From assembly GCA_017999075.1 (NCBI GenBank), contig JAGOBX010000161.1:1-7539 (forward strand): a stretch of DNA of 7,539 bases. The letters are read 5' to 3'. Origin of the DNA: Candidatus Babelota bacterium. GTDB taxonomy: Bacteria > JAGOBX01. Shown here in pieces: positions 1 through 6,002 of the stretch. Within the stretch, counting starts at the first letter, position 1. Every line of letters starts with the position of its first letter. The notes under the pieces were generated by a model that was not told where the DNA came from, searched no databases, and saw nothing but the letters and a program-made list of their open reading frames with translations. A program made the position numbers and the translations under genes.

Positions 1-3000
1 ATAGTGTATATCTGCTTTTTTATTTTTTGCTTTATTTTTTTTAACAAGCAGGGTTATTGCTATAGGCGTGCGCGAACCAGAACCAAATAATTTACCGCCT
101 TCTTTCCGTGATAGTTCTCCGCTTGTTCTTTGATTCCCGCGCAGATTAAAAATATAGATTGTTGAGAATTCGCGTTCAAGACATTTTCTGAAACCGTCCT
201 GCGAATTTCCATCAAGCCACGCGCCGTTTGAAATAAAACAGATTATCCCGCCGTGTTCTTTATCCAGTCGGTCAGATGCCCATCTGAATGCTTTGATATA
301 AGCATCGTATAAAGATTTATTCAAGCCGGCATTTGATTCTGCGGCGTAAGTTTTTTCGATGCGCCTGTCAAGGTTTGGATAGCTTTGATTCTGAGCATTG
401 TCATTCGCAGATTTCTGACCTATTGAATACGGCGGATTGCCGAGTATTACGCGTATCGGAGATTTGCGCTGTTTGGTTACGCGTTCGGAATTTTTCGGAA
501 ACATTTCAGAGAACAGTGAAGCGCCTTCGGCTGATTCGCCGAGTTGAAAAGTATCAGTCAAACAAATACCGTCAAATGAAATATAATCCTTTGATTTTTC
601 ACTGATTGAATGAAAAGCATTTTCAATGTTTATTGCGGCAATGTAATACGCGAGCAGCACAATTTCATTAGCGTGCAGTTCTTTGGTATATTTGCGTTTC
701 AAATCTTTTTTGTCAATCAATCCGCTTTGCAGAATGCGCGTGATAAAAGTGCCTGTGCCAGTGAACGGGTCAAATATATGAACATTATTATCAGTTAAAC
801 CGCAATTAAATTCTTTCTGTAAAATATCATTGACAGAATTGATAATAAAATCAACTGCTTCAACCGGCGTATAAACAATCCCGAGTTTTTCAACCATTTT
901 CGGAAATGCGGCTTTGAAAAATTTATCGTAAAGTTCGATGATAATCCGCTGACGGCCTTCGGCGTTATCAATACCTGACGCGCGTTTCCTGACTGATTCG
1001 TAAAATTTATCAAGCGTCTTAATATCTTTTTCAAATGCCTGTTCTTCCAGTAAATCAAGCATTTTCTGCATTGACACTGAAATAGGATTATTTTTGACAA
1101 ACGAATAATCTTCAAACAACGCTTCAAAAACCGGTTTTGTGATTATATGCTGGGACAGCATTTCAACCGCTTCCTGCTGTGTGATGCTTGGATTGATATT
1201 ATCCTGAAGACCTTTGAGAAATTTTGCAAACGCCTGTTTATGCGAGCCGTCCTGTTTGATTAAAAGATTTATACGCGCTGTGTGTTTATCAGCAATTTCA
1301 GCAACACTATGCGCCCACTGTTCCCAATAGCGTCTATCGCCAACTTTCTGAACCATCCGCGCAAATACAACACTCTGCAACTGTTCAAACTGCAAGTATA
1401 ATTGCTCGTTAATTTCAGAATTCTTTTTATCTGCGTTTGATGCTGAATTCGGTTTTCCTTCTTCGTCAAAATAATTATCAGGTCTGCCTACTAAAATCTG
1501 GTCAGTCCGTTTTCTGTTTAATTCAATTTTATTTATTGTAGCGTTGAATCTGTCATCGTGCGCGCGCAACGCATTAAGAACAGTCCAAACAACCTTGTAG
1601 CGTTCGTTATCGTTCAGCGCCTTGTCCGCTTCAATATTTGACGGAACAAGAACCGGAATAATTATATAACCGTATTTTTTATTCGGCGCTTTACGCATTA
1701 CTCTGCCGACTGACTGAACAACATCGACCTGCGAATTTCTGGCTGATAAAAACATAACAGCGTCAAGCGACGGCACATCTACGCCTTCGCTCAGACATCT
1801 GACATTCGTGAGAATTCTGCATTCATTTACAGAATCATTGTTATGCGGTCGGGGACCGCATTTTATAGTATCTGATTTCAGCCAGCCAAGCAGTTCATCG
1901 CGCTGAGGCGCTGACATTGTTCCGTCAATATGCTTTGAGGCAACTGAAATCATTTTATCTTTTTTATCAGCGGGCAGAGAATCAATATAAATAGCAGTCG
2001 CTTCATTAAATGTATCAGTAATTTTTTTTGATGCTATAATTTTCGGACAGAACGCTACCGCTCGTTTCATTGGGTCAGGGTCTGTTTCCTTGATTATTCC
2101 GTTGTCGCCGAGTATCTGTTTAGAAATCGCATTTATACAGCCGATAAGTTTTGACGCGTCGTCAATATCAATTTCATTTTCTTTATCTGAAATCATTTTT
2201 TGAATTGCAGGCGGCACATCGTTTTCGTTCATTGTCAAAATCAGAACTTTATAATCAGTGAGCAAACCGCGCTCAACTGATTCGCCGAAACCGATTCTGT
2301 AAATTTCTTCGCCGTATAATGCAGCATCGTCCATAGAACATAAAATAGCGTCTGCCTGCGCTGCTTTGCTTTTTGCATCATCACTGTATAATCGAGGCGT
2401 TGCGGTCATATACAATCTTTTTTTTGCTTTGATAAAATTATTATCGTGAACTTTTATGAACGCCGACGCGTCTTCATCAGCAAGCGAAACGCCGGTCGTG
2501 CGGTGCGCTTCATCGCAGATAATTAAATCAAATTCAAATAAATCTGCATTTGATTTTTGTAAATTTTTATGCAGATATTTCTGCGCTTTTGCAATAACAT
2601 CTATTGATTGATAAGTTGAAAATACAACTGTCATACCGGCAGTTGTTTTATTTGAAAGACGGCGGCTTATATCTTTGACATTTGTTGACGCGGGCAATGC
2701 TAAATCAATTACGCTGAATGTATCTGTATCTTCGTTTTTAGTTTTCTTTTTTGAAACTTCAGGGTCTGAACAAATACAGATTGCGTTTATCGGCTCTGAA
2801 GAATCAGCCGACCATTCGCGCAATGTCTGACCAACAAGCGCAATCGAAGGCGCGAGAAATAAAATCAGACCTTTGCCGTTAGTTTCGTTTTCAGCGATTT
2901 TAAGGGCAGTGAATGTCTTGCCGGTTCCGCACGCCATAATAAGTTTGCCGCGGTCAAATTCCTTGAAATATTCGTTAGTTTTTTCAAGCGCTTCTTGTTG

Positions 3001-3537
3001 ATGAGGAAATAATTTTTTTTTTGCCAAGCGAGAATCTTCGCCTGAAATGCCTTTGTCAAGTTTTATCCAGTCAACTGCGGACTGCTGTAAATCATAAAGG
3101 TTCAAGCGCGTAACTGGCGGGTTCTGATTTTTTAAAGTTTCTTCAGCGTTTGAACTCCATTTATTTGTTGTGGAAATCCAGAGCCGCTGCGCGAAACGGA
3201 CGGTCTGCATATCTTCGTTTTTAAATTCTTTACTTGAAGTGGAAAGAAAAGTATCAACTGCTGCTTTGTCTATTGCAGTGTCTTCAGCAAAACATTTGCA
3301 CTGAACTGCCCAGTAATCGCAGTCGATAGTTTGCGTCACCAAATCAATACCCGAATCAATGCCTCCGAATTCCGAGCGGAACGGAAATTCATTCCATAGC
3401 CATACATTTTTTAAAGTGTAAGCATATTTCGGATCAGTTTTGAGATACGCCTGAATTAATCGTTCAAAGCGGTCTCCTTTGTCGCGTTGCGAAAATGCAA
3501 GTTTCCTGTATTTTTCGATGATTTTATCGAATGACAT
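1..3537 (-). CDS. Type ISP restriction-modification enzyme (Mrr nuclease + SF2 helicase + N6-adenine methyltransferase), C-terminus off window
   Basis: The frame is open for 1179 codons from ATG at 3537 to the left edge, so the C-terminus is missing. The start has GAGG at 3543-3546, five bases upstream. Visible domains, in order: an Mrr-like PD-(D/E)xK nuclease (about 20-85; E25, GIDSGID with D65, QCK with Q79 and K81); an SF2 helicase with Walker A CGTGKT (203-208), APSIALVGQT (229-238), DEAH (342-345), TAT (378-380), motif V NVRCLSEGVDVP (578-589) and motif VI QSVGRVMR (608-615); a helical linker (about 640-890); and a gamma-class methyltransferase with motif I DPFTGTGTF (923-931) and motif IV NPPY (1034-1037). 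This order is that of the LlaGI/LlaBIII family (about 1550-1600 residues), in which one protein methylates adenine, translocates on DNA and cleaves. The coupler end and target-recognition domain would lie off-window. All catalytic motifs seen are intact, so it is probably active. The class is secure; recognition specificity cannot be read. Confidence 0.93.
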   Translation of the reverse strand, partial: MSFDKIIEKYRKLAFSQRDKGDRFERLIQAYLKTDPKYAYTLKNVWLWNEFPFRSEFGGIDSGIDLVTQTIDCDYWAVQCKCFAEDTAIDKAAVDTFLSTSSKEFKNEDMQTVRFAQRLWISTTNKWSSNAEETLKNQNPPVTRLNLYDLQQSAVDWIKLDKGISGEDSRLAKKKLFPHQQEALEKTNEYFKEFDRGKLIMACGTGKTFTALKIAENETNGKGLILFLAPSIALVGQTLREWSADSSEPINAICICSDPEVSKKKTKNEDTDTFSVIDLALPASTNVKDISRRLSNKTTAGMTVVFSTYQSIDVIAKAQKYLHKNLQKSNADLFEFDLIICDEAHRTTGVSLADEDASAFIKVHDNNFIKAKKRLYMTATPRLYSDDAKSKAAQADAILCSMDDAALYGEEIYRIGFGESVERGLLTDYKVLILTMNENDVPPAIQKMISDKENEIDIDDASKLIGCINAISKQILGDNGIIKETDPDPMKRAVAFCPKIIASKKITDTFNEATAIYIDSLPADKKDKMISVASKHIDGTMSAPQRDELLGWLKSDTIKCGPRPHNNDSVNECRILTNVRCLSEGVDVPSLDAVMFLSARNSQVDVVQSVGRVMRKAPNKKYGYIIIPVLVPSNIEADKALNDNERYKVVWTVLNALRAHDDRFNATINKIELNRKRTDQILVGRPDNYFDEEGKPNSASNADKKNSEINEQLYLQFEQLQSVVFARMVQKVGDRRYWEQWAHSVAEIADKHTARINLLIKQDGSHKQAFAKFLKGLQDNINPSITQQEAVEMLSQHIITKPVFEALFEDYSFVKNNPISVSMQKMLDLLEEQAFEKDIKTLDKFYESVRKRASGIDNAEGRQRIIIELYDKFFKAAFPKMVEKLGIVYTPVEAVDFIINSVNDILQKEFNCGLTDNNVHIFDPFTGTGTFITRILQSGLIDKKDLKRKYTKELHANEIVLLAYYIAAINIENAFHSISEKSKDYISFDGICLTDTFQLGESAEGASLFSEMFPKNSERVTKQRKSPIRVILGNPPYSIGQKSANDNAQNQSYPNLDRRIEKTYAAESNAGLNKSLYDAYIKAFRWASDRLDKEHGGIICFISNGAWLDGNSQDGFRKCLEREFSTIYIFNLRGNQRTSGELSRKEGGKLFGSGSRTPIAITLLVKKNKAKNKKADIHY

Positions 3538-3566
3538 TATTTCCTCAATATGTATTCTTGGTTAAA

Positions 3567-3572
3567 AGTATA
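3567..3572 (-). promoter_or_regulatory. Possible -10 box for the restriction-modification gene
   Basis: On the minus strand TATACT lies about 30 bases upstream of the ATG, in front of the GAGG ribosome site. No convincing -35 hexamer sits 16-18 bases further upstream; that space is occupied by the flank of the palindrome at 3586-3610. The region is very AT-rich, so this is a weak call. Confidence 0.3.
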
Positions 3573-3585
3573 TGCAACCAACTGA

Positions 3586-3610
3586 ATTGTCTCTACAATG
3601 TCGAGACAAT
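3586..3610. promoter_or_regulatory. Perfect 8-bp inverted repeat upstream of the R-M gene, candidate operator
   Basis: ATTGTCTC at 3586-3593 and GAGACAAT at 3603-3610 are exact reverse complements separated by nine bases. The centre lies about 60 bp upstream of the start codon, in the stretch where a -35 region and repressor or activator sites would be expected. No T-run follows on the minus strand, which argues against a terminator. Its role as an operator is inferred only from position and symmetry. Confidence 0.45.
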
Positions 3611-3711
3611 CTTTAAATGATAAGGTATAATAAAAATTTAAAAAATCAAATAAATATTATTATAAAATTTCTGAATATCATCGCTGAATATATGCCAAAT
3701 ATTTGAAAATG

Positions 3712-4040
3712 ATATTGACAAGAAAAGTCAATATGCATCTTTCTGATATTGACAAAAAAAAATCAATATGCGTTGATTTGACATTGACAAGAAAAGTCAA
3801 TGTGCTTCTTTCTCAGATTAATAAAAAACATCAATATGCGCATCTTTTAATATTGACAAGAAAAGTCAATGCGCTTCCTTTCTGATATTGACAAAAAATA
3901 TCAATATGCAATAATTTAAAATTGACAAGAAAAGTCAATGTGCTTATTTCTCAGATTGACAGGAAATGTCAATGTGCTTATTTCTGAAATTGACAAGAAA
4001 AGTCAATATGCTTCTTTCTGATATTGACAGAAAAAATCAA
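3712..4040. repeat. Phased array of ten dyad repeats (array A), ~34-bp period with a ~69-bp higher-order period
   Basis: The core unit is ATTGACAAGAAAAGTCAAT: 6-bp arms ATTGAC/GTCAAT around a 7-base A-rich centre. Units start at 3714, 3748, 3783, 3817, 3852, 3887, 3921, 3955, 3989 and 4023, so spacing is always 34 or 35. Units 1, 3, 5, 7 and 9 are identical over all 19 bases. Units 2, 4, 6 and 10 are degenerate, with right arm ATCAAT or ATCAAG, and unit 8 differs only in its centre. The ~15-base linkers are also similar to each other, often of the form RTGCTTMTTTCTSA. The outer pair next to the arms is T-A in units 1, 2 and 6 and C-G in unit 3, a compensatory change. A short open frame across 3703-3885 is a by-product of the repeat. 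Function is unknown; possibilities include a protein-binding array or a multi-hairpin RNA. Confidence 0.95.
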
Positions 4041-4189
4041 GAATTTATTATTAGTCTGTTCTCGTGATTTTTTTCAATACGAGTATTTTTTACCGTATAT
4101 TCAAAATAAATAAAATCACCAACCTGTCAGATTTGGTTTTTTCAATTAAGAATAATTTATGCTGGCCAAAAGAGATTAAATAATAAATT
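4041..4189. other. AT-rich gap with weak hairpins, no gene seen
   Basis: No credible reading frame is present. Two 5-bp stems compete for the same bases: CTCGT at 4061-4065 with ACGAG at 4079-4083, and ATACG at 4077-4081 with CGTAT at 4094-4098. A third, ACCAA at 4118-4122 with TTGGT at 4133-4137, runs into a T-tract on the plus strand. All are short enough to arise by chance in this composition. Confidence 0.4.
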
Positions 4190-4232
4190 CCCCAACTTCT
4201 CACATGTATCTGCGTAACTTGAAAAGTCGGGG
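4190..4232 (-). terminator. Probable terminator of the HU operon
   Basis: On the minus strand CCCCGACTT (4232-4224) pairs with AAGTTGGGG (4198-4190) through nine pairs, one of them G-U, around a 25-base loop. The tail AATTTATTATTT follows. The stem begins 18 bases after the stop of the 60-residue gene. On the opposite strand the same position would be an A-C mismatch, so the structure favours minus-strand transcripts. The loop is long and the tail is not a pure T-run, so strength is uncertain. Confidence 0.6.
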
Positions 4233-4250
4233 GTTGATATACGCGGTTTG

Positions 4251-4433
4251 TTATTTCTTTTTCGCCGCTGCTTTTTTGACCGGAGCGGCTTTAGCTGCTG
4301 CCTTTGCTGCTACAATGTCCGCATTAACTTTTTTCAATACTTCTTTTGCTTCTGCTGATTCTTTACTCAACTTAGCTACTTTTGCTGTTAGCTGTGCTTT
4401 CTTTTGTTCTAACTGTTTCAATGATAATGTCAT
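4251..4433 (-). CDS. 60-residue coiled-coil protein with Ala/Lys-rich tail, downstream of HU
   Basis: I do not recognise a named family. The start at 4433 has AGGAG eight bases upstream, which excludes the longer frame reaching back into the HU gene. Residues 5-43 give an unbroken 3-4 heptad pattern (L5, L8, K12, L15, V19, L22, S26, A29, L33, V36, I40, A43), indicating a coiled coil and probably an oligomer. Residues 44-60 are almost only Ala and Lys with one Pro and one Val, ending AAAKKK, like the tails of histone H1-like bacterial proteins. No signal peptide or membrane segment is seen, so it should be cytoplasmic. It starts 43 bases after the HU stop with no visible promoter between, so the two are probably co-transcribed. 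Inference: a small nucleoid-associated partner of the HU protein. DNA or RNA binding is suggested by charge only. Confidence 0.8.
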   Translation of the reverse strand: MTLSLKQLEQKKAQLTAKVAKLSKESAEAKEVLKKVNADIVAAKAAAKAAPVKKAAAKKK

Positions 4434-4476
4434 GTTAAATCTCCTTGAATATATTAAAATAAAAAATATTTTCAAA

Positions 4477-4839
4477 CTATTTAGTTTTAGCTTTTTTCGC
4501 TGATTCCTTGAACGCTTTGCCAAAGGAAAATTTAGGAACTTTTGTTGCTGGTTTTGCTGCGATAGTCATTTCCGCGCCTGTCAAAGGATTTCTGCCCTGA
4601 CGTTTTTTTGTCGCGGGTCTAACACGGACAAAGAACTTTCCTACGCTGCCGAACGGAATGCGTGAACCTGTTAATACACCCGCACTAATAACTTCAATAT
4701 AAGCTTCTACAGCCGCCTTTGCCTGTTTCTTGGATAACTCAGCCTTTGTAGCAACAAAATCAATCATCGAGTTTCCTGTGAATTTTTCCGGGTATTTAAC
4801 TTTAGCCGGAACAACTGCTTTCTTTTCAACTTTTGCCAT
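4477..4839 (-). CDS. HU/IHF-family DNA-binding protein with N- and C-terminal extensions (120 residues)
   Basis: HU-family proteins are dimers that bend and compact DNA in the nucleoid. The helical dimerisation part is seen at about 24-58 (MIDFVATKAELSKKQAKAAV). The glycine turn and beta strands follow (IPFGSVGKFFVRVRP, 61-75), then the DNA-binding arm with the diagnostic GRNPLTG (82-88), whose RNP tip intercalates DNA, and the closing VPKFSFGKAFK (101-111). The family is usually about 90 residues. Here about 22 Lys/Val-rich residues precede the first helix and a Lys-rich end (KESAKKAKTK) follows. The start at 4839 has GGAGG ten bases upstream; the longer frame from 4899 would begin with Phe/Ile-rich residues from the promoter-leader region and is rejected. 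It is the first gene of a probable operon with the 60-residue protein. It could be HU or IHF-like; sequence alone does not separate them. Confidence 0.93.
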   Translation of the reverse strand: MAKVEKKAVVPAKVKYPEKFTGNSMIDFVATKAELSKKQAKAAVEAYIEVISAGVLTGSRIPFGSVGKFFVRVRPATKKRQGRNPLTGAEMTIAAKPATKVPKFSFGKAFKESAKKAKTK

Positions 4840-4909
4840 AATTTTAAATCCTCCAAATAAATAAAAAATTATAATATTATTTTTATACCTGAAAAACATT
4901 AAAAATCAA
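4840..4909 (-). promoter_or_regulatory. Promoter and leader of the HU operon
   Basis: On the minus strand TTGATT (4909-4904) and TATAAA (4887-4882) are 16 bases apart, a reasonable sigma-70-type match. GGAGG at 4850-4854 is the ribosome site. The leader is very AT-rich, and other -10-like strings (TATAAT) lie just downstream, so the exact box is uncertain. Confidence 0.5.
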
Positions 4910-4935
4910 GGGAATACTTCATTTTATTTTAAAAT

Positions 4936-5310
4936 TCAAATCCGCGGATAGTCGGGACATAAGTCTTTCAGTATGAAATTATAAGTTTCGTCTTGATGAT
5001 TTTGAATGATTACCGTGCTCGCTGCATCGCAAAATTTCAACAGCCAGTCGCGGCAATTTCCGCAGGGCGTGAAAAAGTTAGCGTTCGCAACAATAGCGAT
5101 TTTTACGCCTTTACTTTTTGTTTTCACTAATTGGACGACAGCGCAAACTTCCGCGTGAACGCCGTTACTCCAAGGTCCGCCGACATTCCAGCCGAGTATG
5201 ATTTCATCAGTTTCCGTTGCTATCGCGCAGCCGACTTTGATATCGCCTGACGGCGCTGCGTATTCGCGCGCTTCCCATGCTTTTTTCAATAGAGTTTCAT
5301 TTTCAATCAT
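4936..5310 (-). CDS. Cytidine-deaminase-like zinc hydrolase (124 residues)
   Basis: The cytidine deaminase fold converts a cytosine-type base to uracil with a zinc-activated water, usually in pyrimidine salvage in the cytoplasm. The zinc and catalytic motifs are intact: H52-A-E54 (His ligand, Glu proton shuttle) and P82-C83-G-N-C86-R (two Cys ligands). The length matches short tetrameric deaminases, which generally have Cys in the first ligand position; the His is typical of the dimeric E. coli-type enzyme and of other deaminases. The usual nucleoside-binding NVENAS segment is here N42-V-G-G-P-W, so the ribose-contacting Glu is absent and the substrate may differ (another nucleoside or a blasticidin-like compound). 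The start at 5310 has AAGGA eight bases upstream. The longer frame from 5373 is rejected because its first codon falls in the promoter spacer. It is apparently a single-gene unit. Confidence 0.85.
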   Translation of the reverse strand: MIENETLLKKAWEAREYAAPSGDIKVGCAIATETDEIILGWNVGGPWSNGVHAEVCAVVQLVKTKSKGVKIAIVANANFFTPCGNCRDWLLKFCDAASTVIIQNHQDETYNFILKDLCPDYPRI

Positions 5311-5351
5311 TTTATTAATCCTTGAAACATTTAAAAATTTTGATGAAAAAA

Positions 5352-5380
5352 TTAATACATTATTTTCTGGCATTTGTCAA
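5352..5380 (-). promoter_or_regulatory. Sigma-70-type promoter of the deaminase gene
   Basis: On the minus strand a consensus TTGACA (5380-5375) is followed 17 bases later by TATTAA (5357-5352). Transcription would start near 5345, some 35 bases before the chosen ATG. This is the best promoter match in the window and decides the start codon of the deaminase. Confidence 0.7.
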
Positions 5381-5437
5381 TTTACTTGATTAGCCATATT
5401 AATTATTTACAGCGTATTTTCAAATATAAAAAACGAG

Positions 5438-5561
5438 ATTGACAAGAAAAGTCAACTTTTGTTTGTTTGAAATTGACAAGAAATGTCAATGTGCGTCTTT
5501 CTCAGATTGACAAGAAAAGCCAATGTGCTTATTGTTTTTGATATTGACAAAAAATGTCAAT
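5438..5561. repeat. Four-unit dyad repeat array (array B), same family and orientation as array A
   Basis: Units start at 5438, 5472, 5506 and 5543 (spacing 34, 34, 37). They are ATTGAC-AAGAAAA-GTCAAC, ATTGAC-AAGAAAT-GTCAAT, ATTGAC-AAGAAAA-GCCAAT and ATTGAC-AAAAAAT-GTCAAT. Centres again alternate, with AAGAAAA in units 1 and 3 and a centre ending in T in units 2 and 4. The linker after unit 2 (GTGCGTCTTTCTCAG) closely matches array A linkers. With array A it brackets the HU operon and the deaminase gene. Confidence 0.93.
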
Positions 5562-5570
5562 GTGTATAGG

Positions 5571-5592
5571 GCATTAAACAATAGCATTAAAC
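5571..5592. repeat. Short direct repeat GCATTAAAC
   Basis: GCATTAAAC occurs twice within about 20 bases, just after array B and before the nested inverted repeat. It is short and AT-rich, so chance is possible. Confidence 0.4.
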
Positions 5593-5667
5593 CACATTAA
5601 TATTATTATATGGTTTTCGACGCGGCTTCGTTCATCTTGGCGTAAGACGCCGTTGCGTTTTAATGTG
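5593..5667. other. Nested inverted-repeat structure, possible terminator or structured RNA
   Basis: An outer perfect 8-bp inverted repeat, CACATTAA (5593-5600) and TTAATGTG (5660-5667), encloses a GC-richer core. Within it, GACGCGGC (near 5629-5636) can pair with GCCGTTGCGT (5649-5658) with a 3-base bulge, and GGCGT-AAG-ACGCC (5639-5651) is a compact alternative hairpin. It lies 40-115 bases after the stop of the truncated minus-strand gene, so it may be part of that gene's terminator. No homologous RNA family was recognised. Confidence 0.5.
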
Positions 5668-5707
5668 ATTTTTCTGCCAGCCTGCAACAGCGTTTACGCC
5701 TTGAAAG

Positions 5708-5814
5708 TTAGCTGCCGTACTTATTCTTTAATTTGTTCTCTAATATATAAATAGCATTATCCGTTAATAAATCTTCTGATACAAAAGCATTTAAAGAAAT
5801 CAAAGAACCTTTAG
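5708..5814 (-). pseudogene. 3' remnant of a minus-strand gene cut by the IS element
   Basis: From the IS edge a minus-strand frame reads about 34 residues to a TAA at 5708-5710. It includes LISLNAFVSEDLLTDNAIY and then an ENKLKNKYGS end. The composition (alternating hydrophobic and polar residues with a Lys-rich C-terminus) looks like a genuine protein end rather than noise, and the frame runs straight to the IS boundary. No start or ribosome site is present. I do not recognise the family. The 5' part, if it survives, should lie beyond the right end of the IS, outside the window. The fragment is short, so a chance open frame is the alternative. Confidence 0.5.
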
Positions 5815-5830
5815 CCCGGATATTTCACGA
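5815..5830. repeat. Left terminal inverted repeat of the IS
   Basis: CCCGGATATTTCACGA; bases 5820-5830 are mirrored exactly at the right edge of the window. The outer limit may be off by a few bases because the right counterpart of CCCGG is not in the window. Confidence 0.8.
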
Positions 5831-6002
5831 GTAAAATAAAAAAAGCAAATAAAAATCAATAAAAAACAATACTTAAAACAAAAATTATTCATAAAAAAGA
5901 GTATACAAAAAATGTGCTAAAAAAAACAAAAAAAACATTAAAGTTTTTCGAGAAATTGCCGAAATAATAAATATAAAAAATATATTTAGAGAGTGTGTAA
6001 AA
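5831..6002 (+). other. A-rich leader between the IS left end and the transposase
   Basis: About 170 bases with long A-runs and no open frame of note. A weak purine stretch, AGAGAG at 5988-5993, about ten bases before the ATG, is the only ribosome-site candidate. No confident promoter can be chosen in this composition. Confidence 0.5.

Noticed and set aside
333-798. Two small plus-strand open frames
   Set aside because: They are antisense to the methyltransferase part of the R-M gene, which carries motif I and NPPY in the opposite strand.
3703-3885. 60-residue open frame with repeated LTRKVN-like peptide
   Set aside because: It lies wholly inside the tandem repeat, has no ribosome site, and its peptide repetition is a direct consequence of the DNA repeat.
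3712-4040. CRISPR array
   Set aside because: Repeats are only 19 bases, intervals are about 15 bases and resemble each other, alternate repeats are degenerate, and no cas gene is present.
4204-4503. Plus-strand Ala/Phe-rich open frame resembling a membrane protein
   Set aside because: It is the antisense of the Ala/Lys-rich coiled-coil gene and HU end; the minus-strand genes have strong ribosome sites and recognisable domains.
4840-4899. 20-residue N-terminal extension of the HU protein
   Set aside because: The extension overlaps the -10 box and the GGAGG site; the internal ATG at 4839 is correctly spaced from that site.
5311-5373. 21-residue N-terminal extension of the deaminase
   Set aside because: Its ATG lies between the -35 and -10 boxes of a TTGACA-17-TATTAA promoter, lacks a ribosome site, and the extension is not part of the family.
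5593-5714. Integron attC-like recombination site
   Set aside because: The structure is nested, but no flanking RYYYAAC/GTTRRRY core pair could be found, and GTTAGCT near 5707 does not fit the consensus.
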